From contig NZ_CP016449.1 of assembly GCF_001713375.1 (NCBI RefSeq), positions 2,914,001 through 2,978,000 of the forward strand: DNA of 64,000 bases, read 5' to 3'. Source of the DNA: Hydrogenophaga sp. RAC07 (GTDB taxonomy: Bacteria; Pseudomonadota; Gammaproteobacteria; Burkholderiales; Burkholderiaceae_C). Positions 36,526-45,939 of the stretch are shown here, in pieces; position 1 is the stretch's first letter; every line of letters begins with the position of its first letter. The notes under the pieces are model-generated. The model was not told where the DNA came from and made no database searches. It worked only from the letters and a program-made list of their open reading frames with translations. The position numbers and the translations under genes were made by a program.

Positions 36526-37710
36526 ATGAACCAGAAAGTTATTGTTGCCGGTGTGGGCATGATCCCGTTCACCAAACCGGGCGCCAGCGAGCCCTATCAC
36601 GTGATGGGAGAAAAGGCGGTGCGCCAGGCCATGGCCGATGCGCGCGTCGAATACCCCATGATCCAGCAAGCCTATGTGGGCTATGTGTATGGCGATTCCA
36701 CCTGCGGCCAGCGGGCGCTCTACCCGGTGGGCATGAGTGGCATCCCCATCGTCAACGTCAACAACAATTGCTCCACCGGCTCGTCGGCGCTGTTCCTGGC
36801 GCGCCAGGCAATTCAAAGCGGTGCCGCCGAGTGCGTGCTGGCCCTGGGCTTCGAGCAGATGGCCGCCGGTGCCATCAAGGCCCAGTTCGAGGACAGGCCA
36901 ACGCCGTTCGAGGAGTTTGACCGGGCCACCGCCGAGCTCGTCGGGCACCCGGAAATTCCGCTGGCCCTTCGTTACTTCGGCGGCGCCGGCAAGGCGCACA
37001 TGGACAAGTACGGCACCCAACTGTCGACCTTTGCCAGCATTCGCGCCAAGGCCAGCCGCCATGCCGCCAACAACCCGCTGGCGCTGTTTCGCAAGGAGGT
37101 CTCGGTCGATGACGTGATGAACGCACCGATGCTGTGGGAGGGCGTGATGACCCGCCTGATGGCTTGCCCGCCGACCTGCGGCGCCGCTGCTGCGGTGATT
37201 TGCTCCGAAGCCTTCGCCAAAAAGCATGGGCTCGACACCCGCGTGTCGATTACCGCCCAGGCAATGACGACCGATTTCCCCAGCACCTTCGAGTCGCACG
37301 ACATGATGCGCGTGGTCGGCTTCGACATGGCGCGCGATGCGGCGCAAAAGGTCTACAAGCAGGCCGGCATCGGCCCGCAGGACGTGAGCGTGGTTGAGCT
37401 GCACGACTGCTTCGCGCAGAACGAACTGATCACCTACGAGGCGTTGGGCCTGTGCCCGGAGGGCGGCGCCGAGAAATTCGTGCTGGACGGCGACAACACC
37501 TATGGCGGCAAGGTGGTGACCAACCCGTCGGGTGGCCTGTTGTCGAAAGGTCATCCGCTGGGCGCGACCGGCCTGGCGCAATGTTTCGAGCTGACCCATC
37601 AACTCCGCGGCACGGCGGACAAACGCCAGGTCAAGGGTGCGCGTGTGGCCTTGCAGCACAACCTCGGGCTGGGCGGCGCTTGCGTCGTCACGCTTTACCA
37701 GGCCGGCTGA
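36526..37710 (+). CDS. SCP2-type thiolase / acetyl-CoA acyltransferase
   Basis: 394 residues. Nucleophile Cys82 in NNNCSTGSSALF, His in KGHPLGATGLAQ, and Cys in LGGACVVTLY, so all thiolase residues are present. The VNVNNNCSTGS and DDVMNAPMLWEGVMTRL patterns are those of bacterial SCP-x-like thiolases. Start ATG at 36526, after a moderately purine-rich stretch. First intact gene of the rightward operon; followed by paired MaoC genes and an SDR, so hydration, oxidation and thiolysis are encoded together. Confidence 0.9.
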   Translation: MNQKVIVAGVGMIPFTKPGASEPYHVMGEKAVRQAMADARVEYPMIQQAYVGYVYGDSTCGQRALYPVGMSGIPIVNVNNNCSTGSSALFLARQAIQSGAAECVLALGFEQMAAGAIKAQFEDRPTPFEEFDRATAELVGHPEIPLALRYFGGAGKAHMDKYGTQLSTFASIRAKASRHAANNPLALFRKEVSVDDVMNAPMLWEGVMTRLMACPPTCGAAAAVICSEAFAKKHGLDTRVSITAQAMTTDFPSTFESHDMMRVVGFDMARDAAQKVYKQAGIGPQDVSVVELHDCFAQNELITYEALGLCPEGGAEKFVLDGDNTYGGKVVTNPSGGLLSKGHPLGATGLAQCFELTHQLRGTADKRQVKGARVALQHNLGLGGACVVTLYQAG

Positions 37711-37743
37711 GCTCAGACGCAGCAAACCAGGAACTGAAGTCCC

Positions 37744-38187
37744 ATGATTGACAAACAATTCATCGGTTACGAGGTGCCGCCCACGCTATGGGATGTGGAG
37801 AAGGGGCGCATCCGCTTTTTCGCCCAGGTGATCGGTGCCACCGACCCGATCTACTTCGACACGACTGCCGCCAAGGCCGCTGGCTACCGCGACGTCGTGG
37901 CGACACCGACTTTCATCTTTGGCGCCGAGAGCGATTCGGGGGTGTTGATGACGTTGCTCGACACGCTCAAGATCGATCTGCGGGAGGTCTTGCACGGTGA
38001 GCAGCGCTTCGACTACCACGCCCCGGTGTGCGCTGGCGACACGCTGCGTTTTCAGACCCGGGTCGCCGACATCTACGACAAGAAGGGCGGCGCGCTCGAG
38101 TTTGTCGTCAACGACACGAAGGTCACCAATCAACTTGGCGAGCATGTCTCCGACATGCACTCAGTGATCGTCGTGCGCCACGCCTGA
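37744..38187 (+). CDS. MaoC-like hydratase, non-catalytic (FAS1-like) subunit
   Basis: 147-residue hotdog protein that begins IDKQFIGYEVPPTLWDVEKGRIRFFAQVIGATDPIYFD. The hydratase Asp-His motif is absent (ATDPIYFD instead of D-x-NPIH). Such chains pair with a catalytic MaoC chain, encoded here 10 bp downstream, as in the ChsH1/ChsH2 type of steroid enoyl-CoA hydratase. Role as a binding subunit is inferred from that family. Confidence 0.84.
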   Translation: MIDKQFIGYEVPPTLWDVEKGRIRFFAQVIGATDPIYFDTTAAKAAGYRDVVATPTFIFGAESDSGVLMTLLDTLKIDLREVLHGEQRFDYHAPVCAGDTLRFQTRVADIYDKKGGALEFVVNDTKVTNQLGEHVSDMHSVIVVRHA

Positions 38188-38197
38188 AGGAATATTC

Positions 38198-38614
38198 ATG
38201 AACGCTCAAGTAAAAATCATGGATGTCGGTGCCGACATGCCCGTGCTGGAATTGCCGCCGATCAGCCGCACCACCCTGGCACTGTTCGCCGGTGCGTCGG
38301 GCGACCACAACCCGATCCACATCGACATCGACTTCGCCCACGGTGCGGGGATGAAGGATGTGTTCGCGCACGGCATGCTGTCGATGGCCTACCTCGGGCG
38401 CGCGCTCACCGAATGGGTGCCGCAGCGCCAGATCCTCAGCTATGGCGTGCGCTTCGCGGCCCTGACCCATCTCGGCGACCGCGTGCGCTGCACCGGCAAG
38501 GTGCTTGAACAGATTGAGCATGCAGGCCGACCCTGCGTGCGCGTTCAAATCAGCGCTACGAAAGCGACAGGCGAAATCACGCTGTCCGGCGAGGCGCTGG
38601 TTGCCCTGAACTGA
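38198..38614 (+). CDS. MaoC-like hydratase, catalytic subunit
   Basis: 138-residue hotdog domain with the hydratase motif SGDHNPIHID (Asp36 and His41) and FAHGMLSMAYLG. With the preceding chain it should form an (R)-specific enoyl-CoA hydratase for bulky substrates. The start follows AAGGAATATTC. Next gene is an SDR that can oxidise the product. Confidence 0.87.
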   Translation: MNAQVKIMDVGADMPVLELPPISRTTLALFAGASGDHNPIHIDIDFAHGAGMKDVFAHGMLSMAYLGRALTEWVPQRQILSYGVRFAALTHLGDRVRCTGKVLEQIEHAGRPCVRVQISATKATGEITLSGEALVALN

Positions 38615-38697
38615 GAGGCTGAGACCGCCGTTTGGCAGCCCGGCTCCTTATTCTTTTCCCTTTCATTTCCTTTTCATCAAAAACAAGGACACACATC

Positions 38698-39525
38698 ATG
38701 AAAAAACTCGAAGGCAAAGTGGCCATCGTTTCAGGTTCGGGCCGCGGCATCGGCCGTGCGATCGCCATGAAGTTGGCCATCGAAGGCGCCAAGATCGTGG
38801 TCAACGACCTCGACGCAGCTCCAGCAGAGCAGACCGTGGCCGACATCAAGAAGGCAGGCGGCATGGCCGTGGCCTGCGTGGGCAGCGTCACTGCCGGCGA
38901 TTTTGCTGATCGCTTCGTCAAGACCGCGATTGACAGCTTCGGCGGCCTGGACATCATCATCAACAACGCCGGCTACACCTGGGACAACGTGGTTCAGAAG
39001 ATGACGGACGAGCAATGGAACGCGATCATCGACGTGCATCTGACCGCGCCGTTCAAAATTTTGCGCGCTGCCGCAGAGTTCATTCGCGTCGCCTCGCGCA
39101 AGGAAGCCGAAGCCGGGCAGGAGGTGTTCCGCAAGGTGGTCAACATCTCGTCTATCGCCGGCACCGGCGGCAACGCCGGCCAGGCTAACTACTCAGCGGG
39201 CAAGGCCGGCATCATTGGCCTGACCAAGGCGCTCTCCAAGGAGTGGGGGCGTTACAAGGTGAACGTCAACGCCGTCGCTTTTGGCATGATCAAAACGCGG
39301 CTGACCGAAGCTTCGGCCAGCGGCGACGCATCCATTGACATCCAGGGCCAAAAGATCAAGGTCGGCGTCAACCCTGATCTGCTGGAAATGATGGAGCGCA
39401 CCATTCCGCTGGGTCGCGGCGGCACGCCCGAGGAAGCGGCCGGATCGGTCTACCTGCTGTGTATTCCCGAGTCGAACTACGTAAGCGGCCAGACGCTGAT
39501 CTGCGGCGGCGGCATCTCGATCTAA
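38698..39525 (+). CDS. SDR, 3-hydroxyacyl-CoA dehydrogenase
   Basis: 275-residue FabG-like SDR: SGSGRGIGRA for NAD(P), NNAG, NISSIAG, catalytic NYSAGK. The C-terminal GQTLICGGGISI closes a normal domain. The ATG at 38698 follows an ACAAGGAC site. It stands after the MaoC pair and before a PimC-like dehydrogenase, which suggests oxidation of a 3-hydroxyacyl-CoA in the same spiral. Confidence 0.88.
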   Translation: MKKLEGKVAIVSGSGRGIGRAIAMKLAIEGAKIVVNDLDAAPAEQTVADIKKAGGMAVACVGSVTAGDFADRFVKTAIDSFGGLDIIINNAGYTWDNVVQKMTDEQWNAIIDVHLTAPFKILRAAAEFIRVASRKEAEAGQEVFRKVVNISSIAGTGGNAGQANYSAGKAGIIGLTKALSKEWGRYKVNVNAVAFGMIKTRLTEASASGDASIDIQGQKIKVGVNPDLLEMMERTIPLGRGGTPEEAAGSVYLLCIPESNYVSGQTLICGGGISI

Positions 39526-39554
39526 AGCGCAAGCCGAACGCAGAAAGGCCCACG

Positions 39555-40736
39555 ATGGACATCGATTTCAGCCCGGAAGACATGGCGTTCCAGCAAGAGG
39601 TTCGCACTTGGTTCAAAGCCCACACACCGTCCGATCTCAAGCGCAAGACCGTCACCGGGGAAATGCTGCAGAAGAACGACATCGTTCAATGGCAGCGCCG
39701 ACTCGATGGCCAGGGCTGGCTGGTCACCGGCTGGCCCAAGGAGCATGGGGGGCCGGGCTGGACGCCGACGCAGCGCTATATTTTCGACCTTGAGCGCGCG
39801 GCGGCCAGTGCGCCGGTGGGGCTGTCGATGGGCGTCATCATGCTCGGGCCGGTGCTGATTGCCTTCGGCACGCCAGAGCAAAAGGCGCAGTACCTGCCGC
39901 GCATCCGTCGCTGCGAGGACTGGTGGTGCCAAGGCTATTCCGAGCCGGGTGCAGGCTCCGACTTGGCCAGCCTGAAGACCACGGCCGTGGCCGATGGCAG
40001 CGATTACATCATCAACGGCTCCAAGATCTGGACCACTTATGCGCATTGGGCCACGCACATGTTCTGCCTGGTGCGTACCGCCAACACCGGCAAGAAGCAG
40101 GAAGGCATCTCCTTCCTGCTGATCGAGATGGACCGCTCCGGCATCGATGTCAAACCCATTGTCTCGATCGACGGCGAACACCACCTGAACCAGGTGTTTC
40201 TCACCGACGTTCGGGTGCCCAGAAAAAACCTGGTCGGTCGCGAAGGCCAGGGTTGGGACATTGCCAAGTACCTGCTCACGCACGAGCGCACCAGCATCGC
40301 CGGCGTGGCCGACTGCAAGGCGCATTTAGCCAACTTGTATGCCGCGGCAGGTGAGCGCCGCTCGGGTGGCCAACCGCTGATGGAGGACGCGGCGATGCGG
40401 CTCAAGCTGGCGCGCGCCGAGATCGAACTGATGGCGCTCGAACACACCAACTTTCGCGTGCTGGCCGCCACCGCCTCGGGCAAGGCGCCGGGGCCGGAAT
40501 CCTCGCTGCTCAAGACCATGGGCACGGCGGTGCAACAGACCTTGGCCGAGCTGGGCGTCGAGATCGCCGCCGAGCAAGCCTGGCCCTGGCATGACGGCGG
40601 CGAGTTTGGAAGCGGACGCCATGCCCATGCGATGCCGCACTACTGTTTTTCGCGCGCCGCCACGATTTACGGCGGCAGCGACGAGGTGCAAAAGAATGTA
40701 TTGGCCAAGATGCTGCTGGCCGGCGGCACGCGGTAA
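39555..40736 (+). CDS. Acyl-CoA dehydrogenase, pimeloyl-CoA dehydrogenase large-subunit (PimC)-like
   Basis: 393 residues closely patterned on PimC of R. palustris as I recall it: GWPKEHGGPGWTPTQRYIF, DDWWCQG-like EDWWCQGYSEPGAGSDLASLKT, KKQEGISFLL, and IYGGSDEVQKN. Candidate base Glu244 in THERTSIAG; the medium-chain site is Gly. PimC/PimD dehydrogenate the dicarboxylic ester pimeloyl-CoA, the very product of BadI. The ATG at 39555 was chosen over an upstream in-frame start inside the SDR. The partner gene follows by 8 bp. Confidence 0.88.
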   Translation: MDIDFSPEDMAFQQEVRTWFKAHTPSDLKRKTVTGEMLQKNDIVQWQRRLDGQGWLVTGWPKEHGGPGWTPTQRYIFDLERAAASAPVGLSMGVIMLGPVLIAFGTPEQKAQYLPRIRRCEDWWCQGYSEPGAGSDLASLKTTAVADGSDYIINGSKIWTTYAHWATHMFCLVRTANTGKKQEGISFLLIEMDRSGIDVKPIVSIDGEHHLNQVFLTDVRVPRKNLVGREGQGWDIAKYLLTHERTSIAGVADCKAHLANLYAAAGERRSGGQPLMEDAAMRLKLARAEIELMALEHTNFRVLAATASGKAPGPESSLLKTMGTAVQQTLAELGVEIAAEQAWPWHDGGEFGSGRHAHAMPHYCFSRAATIYGGSDEVQKNVLAKMLLAGGTR

Positions 40737-40744
40737 GGATCGTC

Positions 40745-41887
40745 ATGAACTTTGATCTCTCCGAAGAACAAAAGATGCTGCGCGACGCGGCACAGAAATT
40801 TCTGCGCGCCGAATACCGCTTCGATGCGCGCAACCAGATCGTCGCGTCGGCGTCCGGCATGAGCCACGAGCACTGGCAGCGATTCGGGGAATTCGGCTGG
40901 CTTGGGCTCGGACTGCCCGAGGCCGATGGCGGTTTTGGCGGCGGCATGCTCGAGACGATCCAGGTCGCCGAGGCCCTGGGCGCCGCGCTGGTGGTCGAAC
41001 CCTACCTCGTCAGCGCCGTGCTCGGCGCGCAGGCGGTGGCACGCGCGGGCACCGCGGCGCAGCGCGCGACCTGGCTGCCCGGGCTGGTCTCGGGCCAGCG
41101 CATTGTCAGCCTAGCGCACACCGAGGCCGATGCGCGCCACGACCTCGCCCATGTTCACACCAGCGCCATGGCCAAGGGCGGCCGCTGGGTGCTGTCGGGC
41201 CGCAAGAGCGGTGTGCTGGGCGCGCCCTGGGCCGACGGCTTTGTTGTGGCCGCCAGAACCTCGGGGACCGTCAGTGAACGCCGGGGAATCAGCTTGTTTC
41301 TGGTCGAGGCCCACACGCCGGGGGTGCAGGTGGCGGGCTACAAGGTCTACGACGGCAGTCGGGCTGGTGATCTGCAGCTTGATGCTGTCGTGCTGGGCCC
41401 GGACGCATTGCTGGGCATGGAAGGCGAAAGCCTGGGACTGCTCGAGCACCTGGTTGATCTTGGCATTGTTGCCGCCTGCGCCGACGCCCTGGGTGCCATG
41501 GGCGCGCTGTTGCGCAAAACTGGCGAATACGTCAGCACGCGCAAACAATTTGACGTGCCGATTGCCAGCTTCCAGGTCATCCAGCACCGGCTGGTCGATA
41601 TGTTCGCCGCGGTCGAGGCCAGCCGCTCCCTGGTGCTGATGGCGGCCCTGCATGCCGAGCACCCCGACGCGGCCACCCGTTCGCGCGCCGTCTCGGCCGC
41701 CAAGGCCGCCATTGGTGAGCGCGCCCGCTTCGTGGCACAGCAAGCGGTGCAGTTGCACGGCGGCGTGGGCATGACCGAGGAGCTGGACATCGGCCATTAC
41801 TTTCGCCGCCTGACGCTCTTTTGCAACCTGTTGGGCAGCACCGACCACCACCTGCAGCGCTTTGCGACGCTGCGTGCGGTGGCCTGA
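40745..41887 (+). CDS. Acyl-CoA dehydrogenase, small-subunit (PimD)-like
   Basis: 380 residues with acyl-CoA dehydrogenase folds (GLPEADGGFGGG, VSTRKQFDVPIASFQ, QLHGGVGMTEELD) but with no Glu at either known base position (LVDLGIVAACADALG; LLGSTDHH). It therefore looks like the non-catalytic partner of the preceding gene, giving a heteromer as proposed for PimC/PimD. Start after AAGGA. Confidence 0.86.
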   Translation: MNFDLSEEQKMLRDAAQKFLRAEYRFDARNQIVASASGMSHEHWQRFGEFGWLGLGLPEADGGFGGGMLETIQVAEALGAALVVEPYLVSAVLGAQAVARAGTAAQRATWLPGLVSGQRIVSLAHTEADARHDLAHVHTSAMAKGGRWVLSGRKSGVLGAPWADGFVVAARTSGTVSERRGISLFLVEAHTPGVQVAGYKVYDGSRAGDLQLDAVVLGPDALLGMEGESLGLLEHLVDLGIVAACADALGAMGALLRKTGEYVSTRKQFDVPIASFQVIQHRLVDMFAAVEASRSLVLMAALHAEHPDAATRSRAVSAAKAAIGERARFVAQQAVQLHGGVGMTEELDIGHYFRRLTLFCNLLGSTDHHLQRFATLRAVA

Positions 41888-41933
41888 TTGCCTGATGACC
41901 GACCCATACCGAGTCACTGGAAGGGCTGCCTAA

Positions 41934-43541
41934 ATGAGCTTGATGACATCCACCGCCACGCCGAACTCGCCCGAATTTCAGCGCAACCGCGAAGCCTATG
42001 AGCTGCGCATTGACGACTTGCATGAACGCCGCGCACGTGCCCTGATCGGCGGCCCCGAAAAGGCGCGCCTGCTGCACAAGAAGCGCAAGCAATTGCTGCC
42101 GCGCGAGCGCCTGGCTGCCGTACTCGACCCCGGCTCGCCCTTCCTCGAGTTCGGGCAGCTTGCCGGCGACGGCCTGTACGAGGGCGTGCCGCCGGGCGGC
42201 AGCATCATCACCGGCGTGGGGCTGGTGTGCGGGCGCGCCTGCATGCTGATGATCCACGATGCCACGGTCAAGGGCGGCACCTACTACGGCATCACCGCTA
42301 AAAAGCATGTGCGGGCCCAGATGTTCGCCTGGCAGCACCGGCTGCCGTGCATCACCATGGTCCAGTCGGGCGGCGCCAACCTGCCGGAGCAGGCGCATAT
42401 TTTCCCCGACGACGGCCAGTTCGGTTCCATTTTCTACAACCAGATCCGCATGTCGGCCGAGGGCATCACCCAGATCGCGACCGTGCACGGGCCGTCTACC
42501 GCCGGCGGCGCCTATCTCCCGGCGCTGTGCGACGAGGCGGTGATCGTGCGCAACCAGGGTGCGATGTTCCTCGCCGGGCCCGAGCTGGTGTACGCCGCCA
42601 CCAAGGAAGAGGTTGACATTGAAACCCTGGGCGGCGGCGAGATGCACAGCCGCATCAGCGGCGTCACTGACCACCTGGCCGAGAACGATGGCCATGCCAT
42701 CGCCATCGTGCGCGGCATCGTGGCCAACCTCGGTACCGCAGCCAAGCAGCGCTGGGACGTGGTGCCGCCGCTGCCGCCGCGCCATGACCCGCGCGAGATC
42801 TACGGCATTGTCAGCGCCGACAACCGGCATCCGACCGACAACCGCGAAGTGCTGCTGCGGTTGATCGACGACAGTGACCTGCAGGAGTTCAAACCCCTGT
42901 ACGGCGACACCATGATCTGCGGCTTTGCTCGCATCAAGGGCTTTCAGATCGGCATTCTGGCCAACAACGGCGTGATCTTCTCCGAGAGCGCGCTCAAGGG
43001 CGCGCACTTCATTGAGTTGTGCTGCCAGCGCGACATTCCGCTGCTGTTCATGGCCGATGTGTCGGGCTTCATGGTCGGCAAAGCCGTGGAGCAGCAGGGC
43101 ATTGCCAAGCACGGCGCCAAGTTCATGACGGCCATGGCCTCGGCCAACGTGCCGCGCTACACGCTGATCACCGGAGGCTCGTACGCGGCGGCCTACTTGG
43201 CGATGTGCGGGCGCCCGTTCAAGCCCAACGTGATGATGATGTGGCCTACCGGCCGCGCCGCGCTGATGGGCCCAGAGCAGGCCGCCACCACCCTGGGCCT
43301 GGTGCGCGAGAACATCCACCGGCGCGAGGGCACTAGCTGGAGCGACGAAGAACGCGAGCAATTCAAGCAACCGATACGCGAGCAGTTCGAGAGCTTTTCC
43401 AGTCCCTACAACTACGCCTCCAACCTGTGGTGCGACATGGTGATTGACCCGCTGGAAACACGCGACACCATGGCTTTGCTGCTGGAGCTGGCGGGCCGCG
43501 TGCCGGCGCGCGACACGCACTTCGGCGTGTTCCGCATGTAA
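41934..43541 (+). CDS. Acyl-CoA carboxylase carboxyltransferase subunit (MccB/AtuC-like)
   Basis: 535 residues, with both carboxyltransferase halves: MVQSGGANLPEQAHIFPDDGQFGSIFYNQ, STAGGAYLPALCDEAV, then NNGVIFSESALKGAHFIELC, GKAVEQQGIAKHGAKF and GGSYAAAYLAMCGRPFKPN. The SGGANLP form is that of methylcrotonyl-/geranyl-CoA carboxylases. The matching biotin subunit is at 46750. Gene order (CT, dehydrogenase, hydratase, alpha subunit) matches the citronellol atuCDEF cluster, with a CoA-transferase inserted. Confidence 0.9.
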   Translation: MSLMTSTATPNSPEFQRNREAYELRIDDLHERRARALIGGPEKARLLHKKRKQLLPRERLAAVLDPGSPFLEFGQLAGDGLYEGVPPGGSIITGVGLVCGRACMLMIHDATVKGGTYYGITAKKHVRAQMFAWQHRLPCITMVQSGGANLPEQAHIFPDDGQFGSIFYNQIRMSAEGITQIATVHGPSTAGGAYLPALCDEAVIVRNQGAMFLAGPELVYAATKEEVDIETLGGGEMHSRISGVTDHLAENDGHAIAIVRGIVANLGTAAKQRWDVVPPLPPRHDPREIYGIVSADNRHPTDNREVLLRLIDDSDLQEFKPLYGDTMICGFARIKGFQIGILANNGVIFSESALKGAHFIELCCQRDIPLLFMADVSGFMVGKAVEQQGIAKHGAKFMTAMASANVPRYTLITGGSYAAAYLAMCGRPFKPNVMMMWPTGRAALMGPEQAATTLGLVRENIHRREGTSWSDEEREQFKQPIREQFESFSSPYNYASNLWCDMVIDPLETRDTMALLLELAGRVPARDTHFGVFRM

Positions 43542-43564
43542 TCCTTTGGCCCACCGAATTGAAC

Positions 43565-44758
43565 ATGCTCGACGCCATTCTCTCCGGCTGCCGCGTGCTC
43601 GACCTGACCCAAAACGTGGCCGGCCCGTTTTGCACCCAGACCCTCGGCGACCTCGGCGCCGAGGTTATCAAGATCGAACGCCCCGGCAGCGGCGACGATG
43701 CGCGCCAGTGGAAACCGCCCGAAGTGGCCGGCGTCTCGACCGGCTTCGCGGCGCTGAACCGCAACAAGAAGAGCGTCTGCATCGACCTCGACAGCGCGGC
43801 CGGCCAGCAGCTGGTTGCGCGCCTGGCGGCCGGTGCCGACGTGCTGGTGCATTCGCTCAAGCCCGGCAGCGCCGAAGCGCGCGGCCTCGGCGACGAACAC
43901 CTGCGACCGACCAATCCGCGCCTCGTGTACTGCGCGATCAGCGCCTTCGGCGAGGTCGGCCCGATGCGCGCGCTGCCCGGCTACGACCCGCTGATGCAGG
44001 CCTTCACCGGCATCATGAGCGTCAGCGGCCACGAAGGCGACGAGCCGGCGCGCGTCGGCGTGTCGCTGATCGACATGGGCACCGGCATGTGGGCCACGTT
44101 GGCGATCCTGGCCGCGCTGCTGCGCCGCGCCAGCACGGGCGCAGGCATGCGCGTGCACGCCAGCCTGCTCGAGACCGGGCTGTCGTGGATGACGGTGCCG
44201 GTGGCGAACTACCTGGCCACCCAGCGCCTACCGCGCAAGATGGGTTCGGCCATGGCGATGATGGCGCCCTACGAGCTCTTCGACAGTGCCGACGGCAAGG
44301 TCTTCATCGCCGCGGCCAACGACCGGCTGTTCGGCCGCATCTGCAGCGCGCTGGCTTGCCCAGAGCTGGCGCAGGACCCGCGCTTCATCGACATGTCGGC
44401 GCGCATCGGCCACCGCGAGGCGCTGCACGACGCGCTGGAAGCGCGCACCCGGCAGCGCAGCACCGCCGACTGCGTGGCGGCGCTGCGCGCGGCCGGTGCG
44501 CCCTGCAGCGAGATGCACGACGTGGCCCAGATGCTGGCGCACGAACAGGTGCAAGCGATCGGCATGCTGGGCGCGCTGCCGCTGCCGGGCGCACCGCAAC
44601 ACCAGACGATGGGCCTGCCCATCAGTTCGCAGGGCCGTCGCGGGCGCAGCGGCCCGCCGCCGCCAGTGCTGGGCGGGAACACCGACGAGGTGTTGACGGC
44701 ACTGGGCCTGCATGCCGATGAACTGGCGGCGCTGCGACAGCAACGCGTCGTCGATTGA
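43565..44758 (+). CDS. CoA-transferase family III (CaiB/BaiF)
   Basis: 397 residues with the N-terminal fold VLDLTQNVAGPFCTQTLGDLGAEVIKIERPGSGDDAR and the catalytic Asp170 in GVSLIDMGTGMWA. It likely moves CoA from a donor thioester to a free acid, so intermediates can be activated without ATP. The ATG at 43565 is preferred over TTG 43559. A racemase role is less likely because the GHDINY motif of that branch is absent. Placed inside an Atu/Liu-like block, which is not the usual arrangement. Confidence 0.88.
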   Translation: MLDAILSGCRVLDLTQNVAGPFCTQTLGDLGAEVIKIERPGSGDDARQWKPPEVAGVSTGFAALNRNKKSVCIDLDSAAGQQLVARLAAGADVLVHSLKPGSAEARGLGDEHLRPTNPRLVYCAISAFGEVGPMRALPGYDPLMQAFTGIMSVSGHEGDEPARVGVSLIDMGTGMWATLAILAALLRRASTGAGMRVHASLLETGLSWMTVPVANYLATQRLPRKMGSAMAMMAPYELFDSADGKVFIAAANDRLFGRICSALACPELAQDPRFIDMSARIGHREALHDALEARTRQRSTADCVAALRAAGAPCSEMHDVAQMLAHEQVQAIGMLGALPLPGAPQHQTMGLPISSQGRRGRSGPPPPVLGGNTDEVLTALGLHADELAALRQQRVVD

Positions 44759-44778
44759 ATGACAAGGCCGACATCACA

Positions 44779-45939
44779 ATGAACTTCGACTACACCGAGA
44801 CCCAGGGCCAGATCCGCGCCGCCGTCAAGGAGTTGTGCAAGGGCTTCGGCCCCGAATACTGGCGCCAGTGCGCGCAGGACGGCGCCTATCCGGAAGCCTT
44901 CGTCGACGCGATGGCCAAGGCCGGCTGGCTGGCTGCGCTGATTCCCGAGGAATACGGCGGCGCCGGGTTGCCGCTGCTCGACGCCTGCCTGATCCTGCAG
45001 GAGATCAACCAGAACGGCGGCAGCGCGGTGCACTGCCATGCGCAGATGTACACGATGGCGTCAATCATGCGCCACGGCTCCGAGGCACAGAAGCGCCGCA
45101 CGCTGCCGCGCATCGCTGACGGCAGCCTGCGGCTGCAGGCCTTCGGCGTGACCGAGCCCGACGCGGGCTCCAACACGCTGGCGATCAAGACCTTCGCGCG
45201 CAAGGTGCCGGGCGGCTACGTCGTCAATGGCCAGAAGATCTGGACCTCGCGCTACAGCCACTCGCACATGTATCTGCTGATCGCGCGCACCACGCCGATC
45301 GACGCGGTGAAGAAGAAGACCGATGGCCTGAGCCTGTTCCTGATCGACATCAAGAAGGCGGGCGCGTCGCTCAAGGCCACGCCGATCCGCACGATGATCA
45401 ATCACCACACCTTCCAGGTCTTCATCGACAACCTCGAACTGAGCGACGACGACCGCATCGGCGAGGAAGGCAAGGGCTTTTACTACCTGCTGGATTCGCT
45501 GCATTCCGAGCGGCTGCTGGTGGCCAGCGAGGCCATCGGCGACGGCCACTGGTTCGTCGGCAAGGCCGCGCGCTACGGCAGCGAGCGTGTCGTCTTCGAC
45601 CGCCCGATCGGCGCCAACCAGGGCGTGCAGTTTCCGATCGCGCGCGCCCACATGAACATCGAGGCCGCCGAACTGATGCGCAACAAAGCCGCGACGCTGT
45701 TCGACGCCGGCCTGCCCTGCGGGCGCGAGGCGACCATGGTCAAGTACCTGGCCAGCGAAGCCGCCTGGGAGGCAGCCGAGGCGGCCATGACCACCTTCGG
45801 CGGCTATGGCGTGGCCTGCGAGTACGACATCGAGCGCAAATGGAAAGAGAGCCGGCTGTTCCGCACCGCGCCGATCTCCAACAACCTGGTGCTGGCGCAG
45901 GTGGCCGAGCATCTGTTGGGTATGCCCCGCTCTTACTGA
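44779..45939 (+). CDS. Acyl-CoA dehydrogenase, isovaleryl/citronellyl-CoA dehydrogenase type
   Basis: 386 residues. Candidate base Glu244 in SLHSERLLVAS corresponds to the isovaleryl-CoA dehydrogenase site; the medium-chain site has no acid (RTAPISNNL). Other signatures: GVTEPDAGSNTLAI, NGQKIWTSRYSHS, FGGYGVACEYDIERKWKESRLFR. In the Liu and Atu pathways the enzyme here makes the alpha,beta-enoyl-CoA that is then carboxylated, consistent with the flanking carboxylase genes. ATG 44779 follows an AAGG site; TTG 44755 is an alternative. Confidence 0.88.
   Translation: MNFDYTETQGQIRAAVKELCKGFGPEYWRQCAQDGAYPEAFVDAMAKAGWLAALIPEEYGGAGLPLLDACLILQEINQNGGSAVHCHAQMYTMASIMRHGSEAQKRRTLPRIADGSLRLQAFGVTEPDAGSNTLAIKTFARKVPGGYVVNGQKIWTSRYSHSHMYLLIARTTPIDAVKKKTDGLSLFLIDIKKAGASLKATPIRTMINHHTFQVFIDNLELSDDDRIGEEGKGFYYLLDSLHSERLLVASEAIGDGHWFVGKAARYGSERVVFDRPIGANQGVQFPIARAHMNIEAAELMRNKAATLFDAGLPCGREATMVKYLASEAAWEAAEAAMTTFGGYGVACEYDIERKWKESRLFRTAPISNNLVLAQVAEHLLGMPRSY

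Noticed and set aside
41577..43520. 647-codon open frame on the minus strand opposite the carboxyltransferase gene
   Set aside because: Antisense shadow of a strongly recognisable carboxyltransferase; composition rich in His, Ala, Gly and Arg with no domain.
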